Shown here: positions 19,345 through 27,676 of the stretch, piece after piece
Numbering within the stretch: the stretch's first letter is position 1
Layout of the letters: every line of letters starts with the position of its first letter
Source of the DNA: a bacterium
Lineage (GTDB): Bacteria > Caldisericota > Caldisericia > B22-G15
Direction of reading: 5' to 3'
NCBI GenBank assembly: GCA_012517755.1
Contig: JAAYUH010000044.1
Span: forward strand, 1-33,989
Length of the DNA: 33,989 nt
Program-made: the position numbers and the translations under genes
Notes under the pieces: generated by a model
What the model was told of the DNA's origin: nothing
Database searches by the model: none
Seen by the model: the letters and a program-made list of their open reading frames with translations, nothing else

Positions 19345-20928
19345 GTGAGAAAAAAGTTTATCGATATTATAAAGAACATTGATTATCCATATACTTCAGC
19401 AATTGTGAACAATGAGAGAATTGGTTTTCTTGATGAAGTAGATGAAAATAGCAAATATGAATTAATAAAAATAGATGATATGGAGGGTATGAGAACCTAT
19501 GAAAGGACACTTACATTTCTTATATCATATATTTTTAATGAATTTTACAATTTAAAAATAGAAATAAAGCACTCTTTTGGAGATGCAATCTATGCAGAAG
19601 TTCAGGGAAAAAATAATATTGAAGAGATAATTCCTAAAATTAAAGAAGAGATGAATAATTTAATCAAAAAAGATATTACGATAAAAAAATTAACTTTAAG
19701 GAAAGAAGAGGCAAGTGATTTACTTTTTAAAGCTAACAGTAATTATGAACCTAAACTAATAAAATATCTATCAAAAGATACTCTTAGTCTTTATTCAATT
19801 AATAATTATTATTCATATTTTTTAGGACCTCTTCTGCCAAAAACAGGTATGATAAAAGTATTTGATATAACACCTTTTAAGAGTGGATTTTTAATTATTC
19901 TTCCTGACAAAAAAAATTTTTATAAATTAGGAAAGATAAATAAAAGTAAGAAATTATTTTCTACTTTTGAAGAATCAAAAAAATGGGCATGTTCACTTGG
20001 AATAAAATATGCTGGAGATTTGAATGAAAAAATTGTAAAAAATGAAATAATTGAACTTATTCTTTCCCAAGAAGCACTTCATGAAAAAAAGATTGCTGAA
20101 ATTAGTGAAATGATTAGAAAAAAAAATTCTAAACTAATACTTATTTCTGGTCCAACATCATCAGGTAAAACAACTTTAAGTAAAAAATTAAAAATTTATT
20201 TAAAAGTTTTAGGATTAAATTCAATATCAATATCTACTGATGATTATTTTTTTGATAGAGATAAAACTCCAAAAAGAGAAAATGGAGAACCAGATTATGA
20301 ATCTATAGATGCAATTGACCTTAATTTATTGCAGAAACACTTAGATTTATTAATTGATAACCAAAGTATAGATTTACCAAAATTTAATTTTGCTACTGGA
20401 AAACAAGAGATTGGAGAAAAGATAATCCCTCAAAAAAATAGCATTATAATTATTGAAGGTTTACATTCAATTAATCCTGTATTGACAGAGAAAATCAAAG
20501 ACTCATTAAAATTTAAGATATATATAAGTCCTTTAACTCAGATAAATTTTGATAACCTGAATAGAATTCCAACTCGTGATGTTAGATTGATAAGAAGAAT
20601 TGTTCGAGATAATGTTTTTAGAAAAATTACTCCAAAAGAAACGATTAAAAAATGGTCAGATGTGATAGGAGGAGAGGAAAAAAATATATTTCCATTTCAA
20701 GATGATGTTGATACAATGTTTAATTCATCTCTATTTTATGAACTTCCAGTATTGAAATTTTTTGCTGAAAAAGATTTAATGAGTATAGAAAATATTGATA
20801 AGGAATATTATAAGGCATCAATATTGATTAATTTTTTACAACATTTTGCAAGTTTATCAGATGATTATGTACCAACAACATCAATCTTAAGAGAATTTAT
20901 CGGTGGAGGTCTTATTAATGCTCAATAA
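19345..20928 (+). CDS. Nucleoside (uridine) kinase-like protein with ThrRS-like N-terminal region
   Basis: C-terminal P-loop ISGPTSSGKTTLSKKL, STDDYFFDRDKTP, IIIEGLHSINP; N-terminal HSFGDAIYAEV region. GTG start. Confidence 0.82.
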   Translation: MRKKFIDIIKNIDYPYTSAIVNNERIGFLDEVDENSKYELIKIDDMEGMRTYERTLTFLISYIFNEFYNLKIEIKHSFGDAIYAEVQGKNNIEEIIPKIKEEMNNLIKKDITIKKLTLRKEEASDLLFKANSNYEPKLIKYLSKDTLSLYSINNYYSYFLGPLLPKTGMIKVFDITPFKSGFLIILPDKKNFYKLGKINKSKKLFSTFEESKKWACSLGIKYAGDLNEKIVKNEIIELILSQEALHEKKIAEISEMIRKKNSKLILISGPTSSGKTTLSKKLKIYLKVLGLNSISISTDDYFFDRDKTPKRENGEPDYESIDAIDLNLLQKHLDLLIDNQSIDLPKFNFATGKQEIGEKIIPQKNSIIIIEGLHSINPVLTEKIKDSLKFKIYISPLTQINFDNLNRIPTRDVRLIRRIVRDNVFRKITPKETIKKWSDVIGGEEKNIFPFQDDVDTMFNSSLFYELPVLKFFAEKDLMSIENIDKEYYKASILINFLQHFASLSDDYVPTTSILREFIGGGLINAQ

Positions 20929-22522
20929 TATCTTTTTTATGAAGTTTTTTGTAATAACTTTTTGCGAATCTATGCGCCTCATCTCTTACTCTTTGAAAAA
21001 GTTGTAATACATTCGAATCTTTAGGAAGAATAATTTCCTTATCAAAATCTTCATAAAAAAGGGTTTCGAACTCTTTGGCTAATGCAATAAATTTGTATGG
21101 TAAATTTAACTCTTCTTTAACTTTTAATGCTACATTTAACTGTCCTCTCCCACCATCTATTAATATAAGATCTGGTTCCCATGGAAACTCTTTATCATTT
21201 TTATGTAAGAATCTTCTTATAAATACCTCTTTTAACATAGCATAATCATCTGGTTTATGAGTTAAATTTATTTTAAATTTTCTATAATAATCCTTTTTTT
21301 CTTTACCATTATAGAAAACAACAAGTGATCCAACACCATATTTACCAGAGATATTTGAAATATCATATCCTTCAATATATTCAGGAACTTTTTGTAAATT
21401 TAACAGTTCTTTAATTTCTTTAAGTGTTTCTTTATCTTTTGAAAAGTATATTTTTTGAAAATGTTCTTTTGCGTTTTCTTCTGCAAGTTTTAAAATATCT
21501 TTTTCAAAACCACTTTTAGGTATTTTAAATTTTAAATTTTTCTTAAATTTTTCTTTTAAAAATGTTAACAGTTCATAATCATTCTCTAACTTATAATTAA
21601 TAAAAATTGTGTCTGGAATATCAATTTTTTTTGAATAAAACTCAGATATAAAGGATATCAAAATTTCAGATTCACTACCTTCTCCAACCAATTCATAAGG
21701 TTTTTCGAAAACCAATCTGCCGCCCCTAATCTCCATAAATTCAATCAAACTTAAATTTTTTTCTTTATAAAGGTAAACAACATCGAAAGATTTATTTTGA
21801 GTTGTTATAACTCTTTGATTATAAAAAACCTTATCAATTGATCTTATAATATCTCTTGTAATCGCTGCCTTTTCAAAATTTAAATTATTTACATTTTTTT
21901 GCATATCTTTTAATAAGGAATCTTTTAATTTTTTATAACTATTTTTTATTAAAAGAATAAAATCATTAACAGATTTTAAATAATTTTCTTTAGAAATATT
22001 ATTTATGCAAGGAGCAGAACACTCTCCTAAATCATAATAGATACATTTTTTATCTGGTAATTTTTTTTCACATCTTCTTATTTTAAACAATTTTCTTCCC
22101 AAAGAGACAACTCTTCTCAAAGATTTTACATCAACAAAAGGTCCAAAGTAGATAGAATTATCTTTTTTTAATTTTCTTGTTATCTGTATATATGGATATT
22201 CATCCATAACTATTTTTAAATATGGATATGATTTATCATCTTTCAACCTAATATTGAATTTTGGTTTATATTTTTTAATAAGATTTGATTCTAAAAGAAG
22301 GGCTTCTTCTGGAGAAGATGTCATAATATAATCAAATGATTTTATGTTATTTCTTAGTATCTCATCTTTAGGAAATACTACATTTTTTAAATTAATATAA
22401 CTACTCAACCTATCTTTTAAAGAGGTAGCTTTTCCAACATAAATTACCTCTCCCTGTTCATTATAAAAAATATAAACGCCAGATTTTTCTGGAACTTTGA
22501 TTAAATCATCTTTCCACTTCAT
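20915..22522 (-). CDS. uvrC: Excinuclease ABC subunit C, lacking the usual C-terminal HhH domain
   Basis: GIY-YIG GVYIFYNEQGEVIYVGKATSLKDRL, UVR-like NFEKAAITRDIIRSI, RNase H-like motifs YDISNISG, LIDGGRGQL, RDEAHRFA. Track start 22537; Met at 22522 gives the normal N-terminus. Confidence 0.93.
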   Translation of the reverse strand: MKWKDDLIKVPEKSGVYIFYNEQGEVIYVGKATSLKDRLSSYINLKNVVFPKDEILRNNIKSFDYIMTSSPEEALLLESNLIKKYKPKFNIRLKDDKSYPYLKIVMDEYPYIQITRKLKKDNSIYFGPFVDVKSLRRVVSLGRKLFKIRRCEKKLPDKKCIYYDLGECSAPCINNISKENYLKSVNDFILLIKNSYKKLKDSLLKDMQKNVNNLNFEKAAITRDIIRSIDKVFYNQRVITTQNKSFDVVYLYKEKNLSLIEFMEIRGGRLVFEKPYELVGEGSESEILISFISEFYSKKIDIPDTIFINYKLENDYELLTFLKEKFKKNLKFKIPKSGFEKDILKLAEENAKEHFQKIYFSKDKETLKEIKELLNLQKVPEYIEGYDISNISGKYGVGSLVVFYNGKEKKDYYRKFKINLTHKPDDYAMLKEVFIRRFLHKNDKEFPWEPDLILIDGGRGQLNVALKVKEELNLPYKFIALAKEFETLFYEDFDKEIILPKDSNVLQLFQRVRDEAHRFAKSYYKKLHKKDIIEH

Positions 22523-22534
22523 AATTACATTTTT

Positions 22535-22554
22535 CATTGTATTATAAATTTATG
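22535..22554. promoter_or_regulatory. Candidate bidirectional -10 region for uvrC and miaA
   Basis: CATTGTATTATAAATTTATG: TATTAT on plus 6 nt before miaA ATG; TATAAT on minus facing uvrC. Confidence 0.5.
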
Positions 22555-23463
22555 AAAAAAGTAGTGGTTATTTTTGGTCCAACAGGAGTAAAAAAAAGTG
22601 AAATTGGAATTTTACTTTCAAAAGAGATAAATGGAGAAATAATCTCCTTCGATGCTTATCAAATATATAAATATATGGATATAGGAACAAATAAAATAAG
22701 AAAAGAAGATATGGATAATATCCCACACCACTTAATTGATATAGTTATGCCTAATGAAACTTTCTCTGCCGGATTATTTAAAGAATTCGCTGAAAAAGAA
22801 ATAGAAGAAGTTTTGAAAAGAGATAAAATTCCAGTTTTAGTTGGTGGGACAGGTTTATATATGAGAACACTTCTTTATTATGAACCTCCAAAAAAAGATG
22901 AGAAGATAAGAGAAATTTTGAATAAAAAATTCGAAAGATTTGGATTAGAAGAAATGTACAATGAATTAATAAAAGTTGACCCTTTTTATGCAAATAAGAT
23001 AAATAAAAATGATAAAAAAAGAATAATGAGAGCTCTTGAGGTTTATTATATTTATAAAAAACCATTTTCTGAGTTTTTAAAAGAAGAAGATAGATATGAT
23101 TCAATTAAGTTTGGAATTATTATGGAAAGAAAAGTTCTTTATAAAAACTTAGAAGATAGGATAGAAAAAATGTTTCAAAATGGATTTATCGAAGAGGTTA
23201 AGTTTATAAAAGAAAATTTTGGTTTTTCCCCTACATCAATAAAAGCGATTGGATATGAAACAATACTACAATATTTAAATGGTAATATCAATCTCGAAGA
23301 TTGTAAAAAATTGATATTGAAAAAAACAAAAGATTATGCAAGAAGGCAGATAATATGGTTAAGAAAAGAAAAAAATATGATAATTATAGATAGAACTAAT
23401 AAAGATGATAAAATAGTGATAAATGAGATTAGAGAGATTATAAAAGAGAGATGGAAGATTTAA
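22552..23463 (+). CDS. miaA: tRNA dimethylallyltransferase with atypical Walker A
   Basis: IPHHLIDIVMPNETFSAGLF, VLVGGTGLYMRTLL, NDKKRIMRALEVYYIYKKPFSE; ATG 22552 preferred to the TTG 22537 in the track. Confidence 0.92.
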   Translation: MKKVVVIFGPTGVKKSEIGILLSKEINGEIISFDAYQIYKYMDIGTNKIRKEDMDNIPHHLIDIVMPNETFSAGLFKEFAEKEIEEVLKRDKIPVLVGGTGLYMRTLLYYEPPKKDEKIREILNKKFERFGLEEMYNELIKVDPFYANKINKNDKKRIMRALEVYYIYKKPFSEFLKEEDRYDSIKFGIIMERKVLYKNLEDRIEKMFQNGFIEEVKFIKENFGFSPTSIKAIGYETILQYLNGNINLEDCKKLILKKTKDYARRQIIWLRKEKNMIIIDRTNKDDKIVINEIREIIKERWKI

Positions 23464-24662
23464 TTAAAAATTTAGAAAAAGAAATTAAATCAAAATTTGA
23501 GGAAATTGAGCGAATTGGAGAAAAAAATTTTATTAAAGTTCTGAACTCTTTCAGAAAAAACGGTGTAGTTGAAAGTGATTTTTTTGATTCAACAGGATAT
23601 GGTTTTAATGATGTAGGAAGAGAAAAACTTGAGAGAGTTTTTGCAGAAATATTTGATTGTGAAGATAGTTTAGTTAGATCTCAAATAACATCTGGAAGTC
23701 ATGCAATTTCAATTGTTTTCTTCTCCTTATTAAAACCAGGTGATGAATTAATCACTATTACTGGTGAACCATATGATACAATTCAAAGAATAATTGGAAC
23801 AAAAAAATCTCCACTTTCTTTAAAAGATTTGGAAATTAAATATAAAGAGTTTAACATTATAGAGAATGATATTGATTTTAGAAAAATCATTAATGATAAA
23901 ACAAAAATGGTTTTTATTCAAAAATCTATTGGCTATGGTAAGAGAAAAAAAACTCTATTAAACAGTGAGATAAAAAATTATATTGACGAGATAAAAAATA
24001 TAAAAAAAGATACTATTATTTTTGTTGATAATTGTTATGGTGAATTTGTAGAAGAAAATGAACCAACATCAGTCGGGGCAGATATTATTGCAGGTTCATT
24101 AACTAAAAATCCTGGAGGAGGGATTGTTCCATTTGGAGGATATGCAGCAGGTAAGAAAAATTTAATTGAAAAATGTTCATCTCTTCTATCATCACCTGGA
24201 ATAGGTAAATATGGTGGTGCTCAAATTGGTTTTAAAAGGTTAGCATTTATGGGTCTTTTTTTAGCACCACATTTTGTAAAAGAGACGCTTAAGGGTATGG
24301 TCTTTGCTTCAAAACTTTTATCACATTATAATTTTAATGTTTTTCCAGAATGGTTTGAAAAAAGAGGAGATATAATATTAGGAATTGAATTTAAAGATAA
24401 GAATAATTTAATAAAATTTGCTCAATTAATACAAAAATATTCTCCTGTTGATTCAAATGCAGTTCTTGAACCATTAAAAGAAGATTTTTATAATTATGAA
24501 GTTATAATGGCAGGTGGAACATTTACTCAGGGTTCGTCAATTGAGTTATCTTTTGATGCACCAATTAAAGAACCATATATTGGTTACTTACAGGGTGGGT
24601 TGATGTACGAATATATAAAATATGTTATTGTTAAAATTGTAGAAGAATTTAAAATGGTTTAA
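23451..24662 (+). CDS. Methionine gamma-lyase family / aluminium-resistance-like PLP protein (YnbB-like)
   Basis: DSTGYGFNDVGREKLERVFAEIF, VRSQITSGSHAIS, PLP Lys region AGSLTKNPGGGIVPFGGYAAG; directly downstream of miaA. Confidence 0.88.
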   Translation: MEDLIKNLEKEIKSKFEEIERIGEKNFIKVLNSFRKNGVVESDFFDSTGYGFNDVGREKLERVFAEIFDCEDSLVRSQITSGSHAISIVFFSLLKPGDELITITGEPYDTIQRIIGTKKSPLSLKDLEIKYKEFNIIENDIDFRKIINDKTKMVFIQKSIGYGKRKKTLLNSEIKNYIDEIKNIKKDTIIFVDNCYGEFVEENEPTSVGADIIAGSLTKNPGGGIVPFGGYAAGKKNLIEKCSSLLSSPGIGKYGGAQIGFKRLAFMGLFLAPHFVKETLKGMVFASKLLSHYNFNVFPEWFEKRGDIILGIEFKDKNNLIKFAQLIQKYSPVDSNAVLEPLKEDFYNYEVIMAGGTFTQGSSIELSFDAPIKEPYIGYLQGGLMYEYIKYVIVKIVEEFKMV

Positions 24663-24664
24663 AA

Positions 24665-26608
24665 ATGAGAAATTCAACTACTGAAACTAAAAAAAGATAT
24701 TTGCTTTATAAATTTTTAATAATCATTATTCTTTTTTTCTATTTTTTTAATATTTATTCTATCGAAAGTCAAAATCTAAAAAGAATAATTACTGTTTTGT
24801 GTTTTTGTTCCATTTATTCTCTAATATTTTATATATTTATTCAACAACTCTCAAAATTATTTTTTTATGATTTATTAGAAAGTCTATTAGATATAATATC
24901 AATAACTTTTTTATTGAATTTATTGGGTGGTTTAAATAACATATTGATTTTATTATACCCTTTATCAATTATTAGATTTATTGACAATAACAAATTCTTA
25001 GCTATTAATTTTGTTTTATCCACTTTATCAATACTATTTTTATCAATTTTACAAAAAAATTTTATTTTACCAATTTTCTTTACAGTTTTTATTTTAATGG
25101 TTATATTTTATTTTTATTTTAAAAGAAAAGAAAATTATGAATTAAGAGAAGGTGAATCTAACTCTTCTGAAAAAAAACTTAATGAGATATATAACCTATC
25201 AGAGGTACTAATTAAATCTAATGATTTAGACAATCTTCTTAATGAAGTGTCAAATTTTTTAAATAAATTCTTTGGTTTCGAAAATGTTTTTTTCTATCTT
25301 TTAGATGAGACTAAAGAAAACTTAATTTTAAGAGGGACTATCAATAAGAGAAAAGAGGAAATTGGCTTTAGAAAAATTAAGCTTGGCACAGGAGTAGCAT
25401 CAATACCTTTTGAAACAAAAAATTGGTTTTATGTTGATGATGTAAATAAAAATAATAGATATATTAAAGTTTACGATAATGTAAAATCTGAGTTTGTATA
25501 TCCAATAGAAATAAAGGAAGAGATAGTTGGAGTTATGGGTATTGAGAGCGAAAGAAGTTTAGATGAAGACGAAATAAAAATATTAATAACAATTGGAAAT
25601 ATTATTAATATTTCTATTGAAAAACTAACCTCAATATCTGAAACAAAAAAGAAAATAGAGTTTATTTCTCTTATAAATCAAATATCAACCTATCTTGTCT
25701 CTTCTCTTGATTTAAATAAAGTAACTAAAAAAATTGTCGAGATATTAACTAAACATCTTTCTTATGATTATATAGGAATTTTATTGAAATTTGATGATAA
25801 ATTGAAAGTAATTTATTCAGTGGGTTTTAAAACTCCTTATTTGGAAATAGATATTAACTCTGAAAAAGGAATAGTAGTTCATAGTTTTCGTGATAAAAAA
25901 ACAATAATTATAAATGATGTTACTAAAGATGATAGATTTATTCAGGATACAAATTCTAAATCTGAAATGGCTGTACCCATTATTTTTGAAAAAGAAGTAA
26001 TTGGAATAATAAATATTGAATCTCCAATATTAAATAGGTTTACAGAAGATGATAAAATTCTAATTGAAACTCTTTCAAACACAATTGGTATAGCAATTAT
26101 GAATGCAAGATTCTTTGAAGAAACAAAAAAATTAGCAATTACAGATTCATTAACTGGCCTTGGAAATTACAGATATCTCATTGCATCAGTAACTAAAGAA
26201 ATTGAAAAGGCAAAAAGATATGATTTACCAATTTCATTAATCTTTTTTGATTTAGATAATTTTAAGAGAATCAATGATACAAAGGGACATGAGGTTGGTA
26301 ATATGATATTGATAAAAGTATGTGAAATTATAAAGGAAAAAATCAGAAGTTCAGATTATGCATTTAGATATGGTGGTGATGAATTCATTATTTTATTACC
26401 TCTTACTGATAAATTAACCTCAAGGGAAGTTGCAGAAAGAATAAGGTTGGAGATAGAAAAAACAGATGTTAGTGGAGTTAAATTATCAGCAAGTTTTGGT
26501 GTTGCGTCTTATCCAGAGGATGGTTTTAATTGCTTCGATTTAATAGGAAAATCAGATAAATTTGCTTATATTTCAAAATCCTATGGAGGAAATAGAATAC
26601 ACTATTAA
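24665..26608 (+). CDS. Membrane GAF-GAF-GGDEF diguanylate cyclase
   Basis: Hydrophobic N-terminus, two GAF-like regions, DSLTGLGNYRYL, RYGGDEFIILLP, I-site RSSD five residues before GGDEF. Confidence 0.9.
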   Translation: MRNSTTETKKRYLLYKFLIIIILFFYFFNIYSIESQNLKRIITVLCFCSIYSLIFYIFIQQLSKLFFYDLLESLLDIISITFLLNLLGGLNNILILLYPLSIIRFIDNNKFLAINFVLSTLSILFLSILQKNFILPIFFTVFILMVIFYFYFKRKENYELREGESNSSEKKLNEIYNLSEVLIKSNDLDNLLNEVSNFLNKFFGFENVFFYLLDETKENLILRGTINKRKEEIGFRKIKLGTGVASIPFETKNWFYVDDVNKNNRYIKVYDNVKSEFVYPIEIKEEIVGVMGIESERSLDEDEIKILITIGNIINISIEKLTSISETKKKIEFISLINQISTYLVSSLDLNKVTKKIVEILTKHLSYDYIGILLKFDDKLKVIYSVGFKTPYLEIDINSEKGIVVHSFRDKKTIIINDVTKDDRFIQDTNSKSEMAVPIIFEKEVIGIINIESPILNRFTEDDKILIETLSNTIGIAIMNARFFEETKKLAITDSLTGLGNYRYLIASVTKEIEKAKRYDLPISLIFFDLDNFKRINDTKGHEVGNMILIKVCEIIKEKIRSSDYAFRYGGDEFIILLPLTDKLTSREVAERIRLEIEKTDVSGVKLSASFGVASYPEDGFNCFDLIGKSDKFAYISKSYGGNRIHY

Positions 26609-26610
26609 TT

Positions 26611-27210
26611 CTATTCTCCAATTATTCCATTAACAACTTTTTCAAAACTATTGTCGCACCAATTTTCTATATAATTTTTTATCTCATCAGCTTCATTTTT
26701 GACAGAATCAACAAAATTTTTATCTTTAATAGATTTTAAATTTATAATCACATTTAGATAACATGATAGAACCCCGCTTTTTAAATTTAAAATTGATACT
26801 CCGATATCAGAAATTGCATTTTTATTTCCCTTTTCTATTAAAATATTCAAAAAGGGTATAATCTCTTTTGATAATCTAATGGATTGTAAAGGAATTGAAG
26901 TTGCTCCTTTAAGAGCCTCTTCTATTTTTTGTTTTCTTATATTTTTTTCTTCATCACTATTTTTGGGTAGTTTATAAGCTTCCATCACAGAATTAAAACT
27001 TTCCTCATCTTCATAAGATAAATTTAAAAATTTATCTTTTAAATCTTTTAAATCATCAATATAATTTTCTAATCCTTTTGTTAAACCACACACCATTGCT
27101 GTAAGTGATGCTGAAAAAGATAGTAAAAGATTGCCTACACTTCCTCCTCCTGGAGTCGGAGATGGAGAAGACAACTCTTCGAGATATTTTTTAATTGATC
27201 TATCTTCCAT
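26611..27210 (-). CDS. fchA: Cyclodeaminase/cyclohydrolase family protein (FchA-like methenyl-THF cyclohydrolase)
   Basis: SSPSPTPGGGSVGNLLLSF, FNSVMEAYKLPK, EALKGATSIPL, KGNKNAISDIGV, LNVIINLKSIKD. Track start 27264; ATG 27210 follows AGGAGG. Confidence 0.85.
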   Translation of the reverse strand: MEDRSIKKYLEELSSPSPTPGGGSVGNLLLSFSASLTAMVCGLTKGLENYIDDLKDLKDKFLNLSYEDEESFNSVMEAYKLPKNSDEEKNIRKQKIEEALKGATSIPLQSIRLSKEIIPFLNILIEKGNKNAISDIGVSILNLKSGVLSCYLNVIINLKSIKDKNFVDSVKNEADEIKNYIENWCDNSFEKVVNGIIGE

Positions 27211-27347
27211 AAATCCTCCTAAATAGGTAATAAAAAATTCAATCATATTATAATATAGAATCAAAATTATTATTAAAATTAAAAATAATTATTTTTATAT
27301 TGATTTATTGTGATAAAATATCTTTAGAATATTTTAGGAGGTGAATA

Positions 27348-27545
27348 ATGCCTGGACCAATTATCGATCATGATAAGTGTAATGGAGATGAAGAGTGTTT
27401 CAATGTATGTCCATCAGATCCGAATGTTTTTGAAATTAGAGGAGAGGGTGATAATAAAAAATCATATGTTGTCAATCCAGAAGCATGTATTGAATGTGGT
27501 CTATGTGTTGATGCTTGTCCAACTGGTGCAATAACATTGGAGTAA
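27348..27545 (+). CDS. Two-cluster ferredoxin with Asp at one ligand position
   Basis: CNGDEECFNVCP and CIECGLCVDACP; SD AGGAGG upstream. Confidence 0.93.
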   Translation: MPGPIIDHDKCNGDEECFNVCPSDPNVFEIRGEGDNKKSYVVNPEACIECGLCVDACPTGAITLE

Positions 27546-27549
27546 TTTT

Positions 27550-27568
27550 GAGGGGATATGTTCCCCTC
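27550..27568 (+). other. Perfect hairpin between ferredoxin and tRNA-Ser
   Basis: GAGGGGA-TATGT-TCCCCTC, 7-bp stem, no following T run on the plus strand. Confidence 0.7.
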
Positions 27569-27573
27569 TAACT

Positions 27574-27665
27574 GGATGGGTGGCCGAGTGGTTGAAGGCA
27601 CCGCACTTGAAATGCGGTAGGTGGTTAAGTCTGCCTCGCGGGTTCGAATCCCGCCCCATCCGCCA
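27574..27665 (+). tRNA. tRNA-Ser(TGA), CCA encoded
   Basis: Acceptor GGATGGG/CCCATCC, anticodon arm CCGCA-CTTGAAA-TGCGG (anticodon TGA), long variable arm, T arm GCGGG-TTCGAAT-CCCGC, discriminator G, CCA. Confidence 0.96.
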
Positions 27666-27676
27666 GGTTAAATAAA

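Noticed and set aside
27550-27568. Hairpin as intrinsic terminator of ferredoxin
   Set aside because: No T tract follows on the plus strand and it is only 5 nt from the tRNA; a processing element is equally likely.
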